Part shown: one piece after another, positions 8,532 to 16,761 of the stretch | Numbering within the stretch: the first letter of the stretch is position 1 | Layout of the letters: the number at the start of each line of letters is the position of its first letter | Source of the DNA: Candidatus Cloacimonadota bacterium | Lineage (GTDB): Bacteria > Cloacimonadota > Cloacimonadia > Cloacimonadales > Cloacimonadaceae | DNA: 16,802 nt | NCBI GenBank assembly: GCA_028681035.1 | Contig: JAQUJJ010000079.1 | Location: 1-16,802, forward strand | Direction of reading: 5' to 3' | Notes under the pieces: model-generated | Told to the model about the DNA's origin: nothing | The model's input: only the letters and a program-made list of their open reading frames with translations | Database searches by the model: none | Made by a program: the position numbers and the translations under genes

Positions 8532-8822
8532 TTACAATAAAAGAGCTTTTACTTCATCGGTCACAAGGTCGCGATCGAAGGCCTGCCCCAGCAAGATGCA
8601 GCTATTGAAGTCCTCCCTGCACATCGGGAAGATATAGACCTTGTCTTCATCGGGCTTGATCAGGTCTTCGATCTGAGTGCGCAGCTCTTTGCGCTGAGTT
8701 TTGTTCATTTCGCCCAGCCATACCGAATATTGCACTCTGTAGATGCCGGCTTTTTCACAGCATTTCACTATTTTGTTGCGGATTTTATCTTGCACGATGT
8801 CGTACATTACCCAGGTGAGCAT
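8532..8822 (-). CDS. cas2: Cas2 adaptation protein
   Basis: The protein has 96 aa, the normal Cas2 size, and a ferredoxin-like fold is expected. Cas2 is the dimeric core that bridges two Cas1 dimers in the spacer-integration complex. The N-terminus MLTWVMYDIVQDKIRNK carries the conserved Asp (D8) after the first strand, and VQYSVWLGEM matches the second conserved strand. The start ATG shares one base with the cas1 stop (TGATG at 8824-8820). AGGAGG at 8827-8832, four bases upstream, lies inside the end of cas1 and supports both this start and coupling to cas1. Confidence 0.97.
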   Translation of the reverse strand: MLTWVMYDIVQDKIRNKIVKCCEKAGIYRVQYSVWLGEMNKTQRKELRTQIEDLIKPDEDKVYIFPMCREDFNSCILLGQAFDRDLVTDEVKALLL

Positions 8823-9877
8823 CAGTCCTCCTCTTCATCAAAATTGCTTTTGAGATTGATGAAGTTCTCAAATTTCCGCGCTATCGAGCTTTCCAGATAG
8901 TTCTCCTTTTTGCCGATCAGGAAGTTGGCAAAGCTGTGCGCATCAGTTTGGATCATATCGATTTTCTTGCGGTTTTTATTACGATAGCGGATGATTTGAT
9001 CCAGAGATTCCAGAATGTATGGGGCAAAGAATTTCTTCCCCTCTGTGCTCAGGCTTACACCTTTGTAGATATCTTCCAGATACTCTGGCTTGCATTTTCC
9101 GCGCGAGAAGATATAGAAGACAGGCTCATCGACCAGGATGCGATAGACCTCGATGAAATCGAAGACAAAGCTCTTTTTGTTGTAGTTATCGCTGTGCAAG
9201 AGGCCGATGTAGGGATCCAGCCCCGCGATCACCAAAGCCCGCTCTGTTTTGGAGTACAGGATGCCATAAGCGTAATTCAGAAAGGCATTGAAGGCATCCT
9301 TTGCCGGTCTGGAGCTTCTGCCGGAAATTCTATATTGCTCTGGCAGCAGCATACTCAAAAGGCCAAAATAGACTCTGGAAGCACTGCCTTCCAGCCCCAT
9401 AAAAGTAGGAGAAAGCTCTTCCAGACAGCCCTCGGCAGTATAGATTGAGATGGCGTATTTACGCAGTAATTCCAGCTTTTGCTTCTGCTCCTGGGTGACC
9501 CAATCCCGCTTTGAAAACAGCATCTTCACAAAGCGGTATTGATTCATGATCTTGATGCAGATCCAGCGTTTGATGAAGTCCAGCCCCATCGCATCGGAAA
9601 GCATCTCCAATTGCCTTCTCCTGATCAGCACAGTGCTGCCGATCCTGGGAAACCAGACCCTGGCATAAGGATTGCCGTATTGGTCCAGCATCACCACATC
9701 GATATTGTGCTCCATGGCCAATTGGATGGCGTCCGAGCTGATCTGCACAGCGTTTGAGATCACAATACTGGAGATCTTCAGCGGAGATATCTTTATCTTC
9801 TTTTCATCCACAAAGATTTCAAACATATCATCTTTTTTGCGTAGGGCTGAGCCGTAGGTATTGAGGTGGAGTTCCAT
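8822..9877 (-). CDS. cas1: Cas1 integrase
   Basis: The protein has 351 aa. Cas1 is the metal-dependent integrase that joins prespacer ends to the leader-proximal repeat. An N-terminal beta domain (about 1-80) is followed by the alpha-helical catalytic domain. The likely metal ligands are E163 in FMGLEGSASR, H228 in GLLHSDN and D240 in FVFDFIE. SGRSSRPAKDAFNAFLNYAYG (about 185-205) is the conserved helix of bacterial type I Cas1. The ATG lies two bases after the cas3 stop and has no Shine-Dalgarno, so it is probably coupled to cas3. The acidic tail (NFDEEED) is ordinary. Nothing is missing. Confidence 0.98.
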   Translation of the reverse strand: MELHLNTYGSALRKKDDMFEIFVDEKKIKISPLKISSIVISNAVQISSDAIQLAMEHNIDVVMLDQYGNPYARVWFPRIGSTVLIRRRQLEMLSDAMGLDFIKRWICIKIMNQYRFVKMLFSKRDWVTQEQKQKLELLRKYAISIYTAEGCLEELSPTFMGLEGSASRVYFGLLSMLLPEQYRISGRSSRPAKDAFNAFLNYAYGILYSKTERALVIAGLDPYIGLLHSDNYNKKSFVFDFIEVYRILVDEPVFYIFSRGKCKPEYLEDIYKGVSLSTEGKKFFAPYILESLDQIIRYRNKNRKKIDMIQTDAHSFANFLIGKKENYLESSIARKFENFINLKSNFDEEED

Positions 9878-9879
9878 AA

Positions 9880-12189
9880 TCAGAAAATGTAATCCGCTTG
9901 ATCTGCTTTTCTTTTGAAGCCAGTATCCGGATCATAATACTGGGGCAAGCTGTTTTTCTCGATTATGAAGATAGGCTCTTCGGATTTTACGAAGCGTTTA
10001 TCCACATTGATCATATAAGTTCCCATTTTTCTAAAGGTTTTTTTGAGTTCTGCTCTCTTTTCAAAAGAATCCTGCTCAGCGGACTCCCTCAGAGCATAAT
10101 ATGACTCCAATAGTGCAGCAGAACTCTCATCACAATCAATGAATACAGTTTGGGTAGGGTAGCTATCTATGAGGTTAAAAGCATCTGGATTGTTCTTGGG
10201 GTGAAAAGCCAGAGCTGAGCCCAGATTCAGGGTGTTCAAGCCTTTGATTATCCTCTTGGAACGGTCTTTTGAGCTTACCGAATTCAAATAGGCATAGTAC
10301 CGGGTGCTGATTTCGTGGAGCTCAGATTCCTCAAGAGGCGCCTCATCTGTGCCCAAAGCCCTTAGCGTGCCCTGCACCAAGGTTTCATCATAAATATATC
10401 GCCAATAGGGCCGTTGATTTTTGGCCAATTGAAAGAGCACTACTCTTGAGCGGCCTTTGGATTCATTGCGATTACAGCGTCCTGAAGCCTGGATGATAGA
10501 ATCCAGTGGGGCAAGATCTCTATATACAATATCCACATCGATATCTACTCCGGCTTCTACTACCTGAGTGGAAACGATAATCAGGCCAGTCCTTGTGTGC
10601 TTTTTTATCGTATCTATCCGTTCCAAACGCTGTTTGGGAATCACATTTGAGGATAAATAGAGAAACCTGGCATCCGGCAACAGATCTGCAAGCATCTCAT
10701 ACAAATCCAACGAGCTTTGAATAGTATTGAGGATAATCAAGCGCTTAAGCGATTTATCCTGAACATAATCTTCGGCTATCATATTGGCAAGCTCATCCAG
10801 CTCAATAGTTTTGCTCAGTGCCTTGCGATGTAATTCCACTCTGTTCAGGCTGGCGAACCAGGCTTCCTTGGGATAGGCCAGCTCCAGCACATCCTGATCC
10901 TCCGGATCAAATATCATGGGCAAAGTAGCGGTTACCAGAAGAATCACAGAATTCAAGCTCTGGGTGATCTGTTTTAGTGCGCTGCGCAACAATTCCCAGT
11001 AGCAGTGAGGGATGTTTTGAACCTCATCCAGGATGATTACGGCATTAGCCAGCCGGTGAAATCTCTTTAAACTGCTATTTCTCACAGACAGGCAGGATGC
11101 CAAAAGCTGTACAAAGGTGGTAACTACCAGCTTGCTATCCCAGGTTTCCACCAAATATTCAGCTTCATTTTGGGAGTATTCATCAATGCCTTGATAGTCA
11201 TATTCGGCAAGATGATGATGCGCCAGGATCAGATCAGAGCTCACATTCACAGAACTCTGTTGCAGGATATCCACAAAGACCTTGTAATTCTGGTCTATCA
11301 CCGAAGTAAAGGGCAGGCTGTAGATGATGCGCTGCAGATGAGGATAGGCTTTTTGCAGCTCCAGTGCCACCTTCAGGGAACTGAGCGTTTTTCCTGAACC
11401 GGTGGGCATGTTTATCGAATAGGTCTTGATCTCCGCTTTGATGTATTCCGGCAGGCAAGCATAGGCTTCATTGCGGATTGAGGCAATCGCTCCCTGGCCG
11501 ATGGGAAGGCCATTTTTGTAATGATTCAGATATCCGATATTCCAATTATTGGCATCATGATCCTGACCCTGGCTCTTGAAAATGGCGGAGTATTTATCTG
11601 CCCAAATCAAGAGCGAAAACAGATAATTCAGGCGCAGCCAGTGCTCTGGTATAATCTGGGATCGTATGCTTCGATATAGGGATGAAAGCGAGTTTTTTGC
11701 GAAGAAGCTAAGCAGCTCTTCAAAGAGCGATGCAGACAGGCAGACATCAAGGCCCAGTGAATTCTGTATGGCATTAAGCTCCGTATAGTTAGTATGCTCA
11801 CTTATCTGTTTCAGTTCGTCTCTGCTCAGGTCTGGACAGAGCAATTCTGAGAAATTATCCAGATTGCCATGGTGTGACATTACACAGACATAAGCGAAAA
11901 GCGAATCCAGAGGATCCAGCTTCAATTTCTCCATACAATAGTAACAGGCCCAAAGTGCAGAAAACTCACTATGCCTGGTAAGATTGCTGCGAGGTGCAGC
12001 CTTTAGCAAATAGCTCTGAAAATAGTCTGAGCCTTTACCCAAATCATGAAAAGATAGGATCACCCTGAGCAGCCTGGCATGTTCTGGAAATATCGCGTTA
12101 GACGCAAATCTGGACATACCGGCATTACTTACCTGCGCAAGGTGATCCCCCAAGAGTATATCTGGATGTGAGTAGAGCTTAAAATCCAC
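9880..12189 (-). CDS. cas3: Cas3 HD nuclease-helicase
   Basis: The protein has 769 aa. Cas3 is recruited by target-bound Cascade, nicks the displaced strand and degrades DNA while translocating. The N-terminal HD nuclease shows H16, H48-D49 (SFHDLGKG), H73, H106-H107 (SHHGNL) and D198 (WADKYSA). The helicase shows Walker A PTGSGKT at 262-268, the DEVQ box at 388-391 (a Cas3 variant of DExH), the TAT motif at 420-422, and motif VI QASGRCNR at 567-574. The start codon is GTG at 12189-12187, inside the end of cas5 (11-nt overlap). The later ATG at M25 would remove H16 of the HD domain, so GTG is preferred. No strong Shine-Dalgarno is near it, and coupling to cas5 is likely. HD and helicase are fused and complete. 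Confidence 0.97.
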   Translation of the reverse strand: MDFKLYSHPDILLGDHLAQVSNAGMSRFASNAIFPEHARLLRVILSFHDLGKGSDYFQSYLLKAAPRSNLTRHSEFSALWACYYCMEKLKLDPLDSLFAYVCVMSHHGNLDNFSELLCPDLSRDELKQISEHTNYTELNAIQNSLGLDVCLSASLFEELLSFFAKNSLSSLYRSIRSQIIPEHWLRLNYLFSLLIWADKYSAIFKSQGQDHDANNWNIGYLNHYKNGLPIGQGAIASIRNEAYACLPEYIKAEIKTYSINMPTGSGKTLSSLKVALELQKAYPHLQRIIYSLPFTSVIDQNYKVFVDILQQSSVNVSSDLILAHHHLAEYDYQGIDEYSQNEAEYLVETWDSKLVVTTFVQLLASCLSVRNSSLKRFHRLANAVIILDEVQNIPHCYWELLRSALKQITQSLNSVILLVTATLPMIFDPEDQDVLELAYPKEAWFASLNRVELHRKALSKTIELDELANMIAEDYVQDKSLKRLIILNTIQSSLDLYEMLADLLPDARFLYLSSNVIPKQRLERIDTIKKHTRTGLIIVSTQVVEAGVDIDVDIVYRDLAPLDSIIQASGRCNRNESKGRSRVVLFQLAKNQRPYWRYIYDETLVQGTLRALGTDEAPLEESELHEISTRYYAYLNSVSSKDRSKRIIKGLNTLNLGSALAFHPKNNPDAFNLIDSYPTQTVFIDCDESSAALLESYYALRESAEQDSFEKRAELKKTFRKMGTYMINVDKRFVKSEEPIFIIEKNSLPQYYDPDTGFKRKADQADYIF

Positions 12190-12895
12190 GAATGGTGTCT
12201 TGCAATCCTTCCACCAGATACGAGCTGTCCTTGGAAATCAGGGAGATTGGCTCTCCCGTCAATTCAAACAGAACTTCTTCATACTTGGTTACTTCGCGCT
12301 GATTGTTCATAGTAGTGGGCATTACCACCTTCTGTAGTTTTAGCGGAGAATCCAAGATCAGCTCATCTACTGAAGACATGGGAATCACGGTATTCATCCA
12401 GAGCTTTTGTTTGGGAGGCAATGCTGTAAGTGCATATTCCCCCAAATACTCGTAATTCGCCAAACAGCCACTAATCCCCAAACAAATAGAATATACGCTC
12501 TGATGAGCCTCCAAAAGACCTTTGAGCTTCTGATACAAGCCCGCATCTTCACAAGAGAAATAGATGCGATAGCGGACATTGGTCAAGAACTCAACATTGG
12601 TGGGCTTGTGTTCACTAAAAGCATATACCTGTTTCAGAGATGAGGTTTTCAGGTAATTGTGCGCAATCTTGGTTTTTCTTATCGGAGTCATCAGGCGCAA
12701 GGCGATAAAGCTGTTATGTTCGGAAAACGTTTCCGGATTCTCCAGCTTACCTATGCCCAAGATCGCACCGATAATCCCGGCCAAAACGGTTCTGGGAGGT
12801 ATGGAAAAGCTGAGGGGAGACATATTGGTAAAGAACTTCCTGAACTGCGCATAGTCTCCGAACAGCTCGAAACAGAGTATTTTATCGGGTATCAT
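12179..12895 (-). CDS. cas5: Cas5, Cascade subunit (I-B type)
   Basis: The protein has 238 aa and belongs to the RAMP superfamily. Cas5 caps the 5' handle of the crRNA in Cascade and contacts Cas8b and the first Cas7. FSIPPRTVLAGIIGAILGIGK (about 30-50) is the hallmark Cas5 N-terminal motif, with PPRT at 33-36. Cas6 does the repeat cutting in this locus, so this Cas5 need not be a nuclease. AGGAG at 12901-12905 lies five bases before the ATG. The gap to cas7 is 24 bp, the widest in the operon, and the 3' end overlaps cas3 by 11 nt. Confidence 0.95.
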   Translation of the reverse strand: MIPDKILCFELFGDYAQFRKFFTNMSPLSFSIPPRTVLAGIIGAILGIGKLENPETFSEHNSFIALRLMTPIRKTKIAHNYLKTSSLKQVYAFSEHKPTNVEFLTNVRYRIYFSCEDAGLYQKLKGLLEAHQSVYSICLGISGCLANYEYLGEYALTALPPKQKLWMNTVIPMSSVDELILDSPLKLQKVVMPTTMNNQREVTKYEEVLFELTGEPISLISKDSSYLVEGLQDTIRGF

Positions 12896-12919
12896 ACAAA
12901 CTCCTGTAGTGCAGGATGC

Positions 12920-13789
12920 TTACCATCCTAATAGTTCGAGATTCGGGTCTTTTTGCAGATATATTTCCGGTTTATCTTCTCCCATGCCATCCAAGATCTT
13001 TTTCAAGGGACTCAGATCAAGCTTGAAATCTTGCATACCGCGGAGCTCTTCGTCTTTTTTCTCTGTCGATAGCCGGATATGCTTGTCCAATTCACCTATG
13101 AAATAGTTGCTGTTTTTGTGCTCCAGCATGAGTAGCATTCTGGGATTATGCTCCATTTTGGATCTCGTAATGAGCTGCTTGGTTCCGTTCCAAAGCCCTT
13201 TTTTCAGCATCTCAATATCATCCCGGGTAAGCTTGGTTTGCCTGGCAGCATTCTCATTGATGATGCCATAGAAAGCAATAAAGGAGTAGGGTAGGATGTA
13301 TTCCTCTCTGAATGTTTGCTGCTTTGCCCCAGGCTTTCCTGCAAAAGCACCGGTGCCTTTGATATACATCATTTCCACCTTGTGCAGAGAGCGTCCCATT
13401 TTGAATTGGACCGGGCCGGTGAAGGTGATGGAGTCTTTATCCAACGGGAGTACGCCTCCAAACAGCCTTATGTCTATGCAGGCATCCAGCACAAGATTGA
13501 GATCGCTCTTATATTGTTTGCCTCTGTTTTTCCCATCATTGAGGCCTTTGGCAGGATCGCTATCTACAAAGGTTTGACGTACAAAGATATCTTTTACACC
13601 ATCTTGATTGTAGCCTTCATAATTGAAAAGATAGTCGCGCACAGTTCTCTTGAGGCGCACATCGGTTACGATGTTGTGGCCGGTTTCTTCATCGATGCGG
13701 GGTTTGTTTTCATCGGAAGGGTCTCCGTTCGGATTGGCATTTTGCACATCGTAAAGAAATAGTATTTCAGTTCTTTTAAGATCAGACAT
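12920..13789 (-). CDS. cas7: Cas7 (Csh2 family), Cascade backbone
   Basis: The protein has 289 aa from the chosen start. Cas7 polymerises along the spacer part of the crRNA to form the backbone of type I-B Cascade. The N-terminal RAMP strand reads TEILFLYDVQNANPNGDP, with NPNGDP at 19-24 and ENKPR at 27-31. This is the signature of the Csh2/Cas7b family, followed by VTDVRLKRTVRDYL. An in-frame ATG at 13807 would add six residues. However, CCTCCTT at 13795-13801 (AAGGAGG on the coding strand) sits five bases before the ATG at 13789 and fixes the later start. That start overlaps the cas8b stop by 8 nt (ATGTCTGA). Confidence 0.96.
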   Translation of the reverse strand: MSDLKRTEILFLYDVQNANPNGDPSDENKPRIDEETGHNIVTDVRLKRTVRDYLFNYEGYNQDGVKDIFVRQTFVDSDPAKGLNDGKNRGKQYKSDLNLVLDACIDIRLFGGVLPLDKDSITFTGPVQFKMGRSLHKVEMMYIKGTGAFAGKPGAKQQTFREEYILPYSFIAFYGIINENAARQTKLTRDDIEMLKKGLWNGTKQLITRSKMEHNPRMLLMLEHKNSNYFIGELDKHIRLSTEKKDEELRGMQDFKLDLSPLKKILDGMGEDKPEIYLQKDPNLELLGW

Positions 13790-15668
13790 GGTTTCCTCCT
13801 TGCTCATTTTCTTGATCCATTGCTTTGGGTTCTTTGAATTTTTTGTACAGGGTCATACCCAGGGTAAAAAGGAAGCTGATTTCATCGTTGGAAAGCTTTT
13901 CCATTCCGCCCTTTACCATCAGTTCGGCAATATCTGCTTCCAATTCCCGGTAGTAGTTTTTGCCGTATTGCTCGAGTTTTTCTTTTGCTTCGGTAAATAT
14001 CCGATAAACCAGGTTTTGGTTCAGCTTCATGTTGTTCAGCCTTTTCCTGAATGGAGCCGCGTTTTTATCAGAAAGTTGGATATTTAGCAAGAGCTGGGTT
14101 AAAACTCCGGTCATAAAAATGCATTGTTTTGCGTCGGAATCTATAAAATCCCCGTGCTCCTGGAAGAAATCAGCGAATTTGCCCGTCATGGCAACCTCCT
14201 TATTTGCGTTATTTATTGTACTATTTAGTATGCCCAGATAGGACATAAACTTCAAGAGTAGAAAGGCTTTGCGCGTAGTAAGCTCGTAGTTTAGCTCGTT
14301 TGAAAATCTTCGCCTGATGGTGCTCATGATCCTTTGCAGCAGAAAGCTGAAAGATAGCTGCTTCTGGGTAAATATGCCTCTGGTGGTCTCCAGAAAAGCC
14401 TTGGAAAAATCCCCTTCTATCCGGTCGTTTATCGGCAGAAATTCCTTGAGCGTGTCAAATCTGAATTCAAGATCATACAGCTCTCCTTTGACTTTTCCCG
14501 GAAGGTTCTGAAATACGTCATGCGCTTCAGCTTTTTGTTTGGCATCATAGAGCTCACGGAATTGGGAAGGGAAAACGTCCTCGATGGTGAGTAAGATTTT
14601 GAATTCGGCGTTATTGATTGCATAAAAGAGCATGGTGTAAGATGCAGCGTTATTTGTTTCAGCCAGGTAATCGAATACTTCTTTGGAATAGCCATCTATC
14701 ATCTTTTTACGTTTCCCGAGGCTAAATTCTCCCAGCCTGGCATCAAGATTCAAAAGAGTCCCAGGATCACTATCGTACTGGGCTACCATGATGTCGATAA
14801 CCTTGTCCATGAGCTTACTATCCTGGTTCTGTTCTATCACCTGGGGTATCAGCAGATAGTCAAAACCGCAGAACTTGAATTTGAAGTATTTATCAACCAC
14901 CGGCCGCAGCTTTTTCAGCTTTGCAGCACAATCTGGACACACTGGGTAATTGCGGTGCGCCAGGTCTTTGTTCAGTCCACCGGCAATGGGGGCAAAATCG
15001 GTCTTGGATGTATAGAAATTGTAGATGGAGACATAGCCCCACAATTCCTTTTGGGTAGTCATACACATAGAACATACCATATTTTTACCGGCGATCTTCT
15101 TATTACCAAGGGTATAAAAATCCTTGTAATACTCCTCTGCGGCATTTTCACGAATCGCTTTAAACAGCGGGGATCGCCCGATATGCTTGCCATCAATGCT
15201 GATGGTGAAAATGTAAGGAGCTTTTTTGGTCTGATACAGATACTTATCCAATTCTGCAAATATCACTTCGGGCTGGTCGACAAAGAAATCCCTCAAACCC
15301 TCAAGCTCGGCATTCAATTCAACATTGCGATTCAGGATACGAATAAACTTCTTATAGACCTTGGAATCTACCGAATAGTCCTCTTCCTTAATTTTCCCCA
15401 AGCTCTCCTCCGATATATATAAACTAAGAAAGGGTGAAACTGTGTTGCTGGGAGCATCTCTATAAAAGTAGTCCGTTACATTCTTTGCAGAATCATAATC
15501 GCTCATTATCGAATCTACCAGGATGTATTCTGAACCCTCTCTCTGAAAATCAAGCGTAATCACCTTTAAATCTGCTTTGGGCCCCACAGCTAGGTCATAC
15601 TCATTTTCATAGGCTGAGATTATACCTGCGGGAATATGCTCAAACAGCGAGTGCATTTTATGGATCAT
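13782..15668 (-). CDS. cas8b: Cas8b (Csh1/TM1802 family), Cascade large subunit
   Basis: The protein has 628 aa, the usual size of Csh1-type Cas8b. As the large subunit of type I-B Cascade it is expected to recognise the PAM and help recruit Cas3. A zinc-ribbon-like pair of CxxC motifs is visible at C199/C202 (MVCSMC) and C244/C247 (YPVCPDC), a feature of this family. The C-terminal third is charged and helical. It starts at the ATG at 15668, four bases after AAGGAGG (15673-15679), and overlaps the cas6 stop as ATGA. A second in-frame ATG at codon 5 is further from the Shine-Dalgarno. Cas8b is the fastest-evolving core gene, so the subtype call rests on overall family likeness plus the Csh2-type Cas7 next to it. 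Confidence 0.92.
   Translation of the reverse strand: MIHKMHSLFEHIPAGIISAYENEYDLAVGPKADLKVITLDFQREGSEYILVDSIMSDYDSAKNVTDYFYRDAPSNTVSPFLSLYISEESLGKIKEEDYSVDSKVYKKFIRILNRNVELNAELEGLRDFFVDQPEVIFAELDKYLYQTKKAPYIFTISIDGKHIGRSPLFKAIRENAAEEYYKDFYTLGNKKIAGKNMVCSMCMTTQKELWGYVSIYNFYTSKTDFAPIAGGLNKDLAHRNYPVCPDCAAKLKKLRPVVDKYFKFKFCGFDYLLIPQVIEQNQDSKLMDKVIDIMVAQYDSDPGTLLNLDARLGEFSLGKRKKMIDGYSKEVFDYLAETNNAASYTMLFYAINNAEFKILLTIEDVFPSQFRELYDAKQKAEAHDVFQNLPGKVKGELYDLEFRFDTLKEFLPINDRIEGDFSKAFLETTRGIFTQKQLSFSFLLQRIMSTIRRRFSNELNYELTTRKAFLLLKFMSYLGILNSTINNANKEVAMTGKFADFFQEHGDFIDSDAKQCIFMTGVLTQLLLNIQLSDKNAAPFRKRLNNMKLNQNLVYRIFTEAKEKLEQYGKNYYRELEADIAELMVKGGMEKLSNDEISFLFTLGMTLYKKFKEPKAMDQENEQGGNHV
13795..13801 (-). 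promoter_or_regulatory. Ribosome binding site that fixes the cas7 start
   Basis: AAGGAGG on the coding strand, five bases before the ATG at 13789. It lies between the two candidate cas7 starts and rules out the upstream one. Confidence 0.85.
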
Positions 15669-16339
15669 CTTTCCTCCTTTTGTCTCTGCACCACCCCAAA
15701 ACCCCGGGCGCTTTGTTTGCCCAGAGCCAGATAATCCGGAATCATAAAGTTCACCGTGAATTCTCCGGTAAAGCAGTGCATGGGAATGTTGTGAAAATTG
15801 CGTGATACGGGCTTGAACCAGCCATCTACCTCAAGGGCTTCAAAGTCCGGAATCGTATAGGCAAAAGCCTTGGATAGGGTAAGCAGATTTCCTCTTAGGA
15901 TTTGCTTGAGGCGTTTCTTTTGGTCCATGCTGTTCATCTTGATATAGTCACGATAGTTTTCCTGGTTCAGCGCCATCCAGACCGAGCTGAAACGGTAATC
16001 CTGAAAGCTGTCTGTTTGCCCAAAATCTGCTTTCAGCAGCTCTACCTGCACTTCCCGCACCATCATATTCTTTTCTCCAATTTGGATATTGTGACTGTCC
16101 AGCATGATTTGTTTTACGAGCTGAATGCCTTCTCCGATACCTATTAAGGCAGGATGCCCTTGGTAGATGCGGTATTGTATTTTGGGGGCCTCATAAGACA
16201 GCTTGCCTGGGGACAGATGGTTGTGAAAGAGGGATTTGTCCGGGTATTTATTAGCAAAGTAGCCTCTCAATTTTGGGATCTCGAAGGCCTTCAGATCAAT
16301 ATCTGTAAATGCTGCCAGAATGTAATCTACACAAATCAT
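15665..16339 (-). CDS. cas6: Cas6 (Cas6b-like) repeat endoribonuclease
   Basis: The protein has 224 aa from the chosen start. Cas6 cuts the repeat RNA upstream of the GTTGAAAC handle and releases single crRNAs. The N-terminal half has KLRGYFANKYPDKSLFHNHL and YEAPKIQYRIYQGHPALIGIGEG, the Cas6b N-domain pattern. H39 and H41 in FHNHL are candidate catalytic residues. The C-terminus IPDYLALGKQSARGFGVV (200-217) is the glycine-rich loop that binds repeat RNA. The open frame extends to an ATG at 16459, but AAGGAG at 16347-16352 lies seven bases before the ATG at 16339. The 40 extra residues lack Cas6 character, and the candidate promoter lies inside them. This is the first gene of the operon; its end overlaps cas8b by 4 nt. 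Confidence 0.93.
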   Translation of the reverse strand: MICVDYILAAFTDIDLKAFEIPKLRGYFANKYPDKSLFHNHLSPGKLSYEAPKIQYRIYQGHPALIGIGEGIQLVKQIMLDSHNIQIGEKNMMVREVQVELLKADFGQTDSFQDYRFSSVWMALNQENYRDYIKMNSMDQKKRLKQILRGNLLTLSKAFAYTIPDFEALEVDGWFKPVSRNFHNIPMHCFTGEFTVNFMIPDYLALGKQSARGFGVVQRQKEER

Positions 16340-16346
16340 AGAGTGT

Positions 16347-16352
16347 CTCCTT
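16347..16352 (-). promoter_or_regulatory. Ribosome binding site that fixes the cas6 start
   Basis: AAGGAG on the coding strand with a 7-nt gap to the ATG at 16339. The other candidate start at 16459 has no comparable site. Confidence 0.85.
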
Positions 16353-16411
16353 ATCTCTTTAATTTCTCGCGTAAAAACATAGCTTGCATGATGCAAATGA
16401 ATGCTAAAGAC

Positions 16412-16440
16412 AAGCTTTATTTTCTTAAAATATATGTCAA
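16412..16440 (-). promoter_or_regulatory. Possible cas operon promoter
   Basis: TTGACA at 16435-16440 on the minus strand is followed by a very AT-rich run. It lies about 95 bp upstream of the cas6 start and would give a leader mRNA of roughly 65 bp. No good -10 sits at the standard distance (AAGCTT at 17 bp), so only the -35-like box is solid. The leader of the array has the same TTGACAT string at 7923-7929. Confidence 0.3.
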
Positions 16441-16761
16441 GATCTTTGTAACCTGGCATTCACCAAATTTTATAAAAACAAGATAAAGGTCGGTTTGTTA
16501 TCTGAAATAGCGTAGCGCTGAGACCCGGCTGTTTGCTTTGTGGCGTTATCTGATATCTCATACCGGTAGGACTCTGCGGAGTATGAGCATCCTGGAGACG
16601 TGCAGCATCAAGGTGAGCTTTAACTGAGGTGATAATAACATATGCCTGAATACAATTGGTCGAAAATGTCTTTAAGTCCTGCTTTTACATGTGCTTTCAT
16701 TTTTCCCTTTTTTAGAATGATCTTTCCAGCTCACTTCAGGATGTCAATTAGCTCTTTATAT

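Noticed and set aside
8936..16486. Plus-strand open frames opposite the cas genes (for example 8936-9448, 13316-13762, 14955-15422)
   Set aside because: All lie antisense to intact cas genes with clear family motifs and have no start signals of their own.
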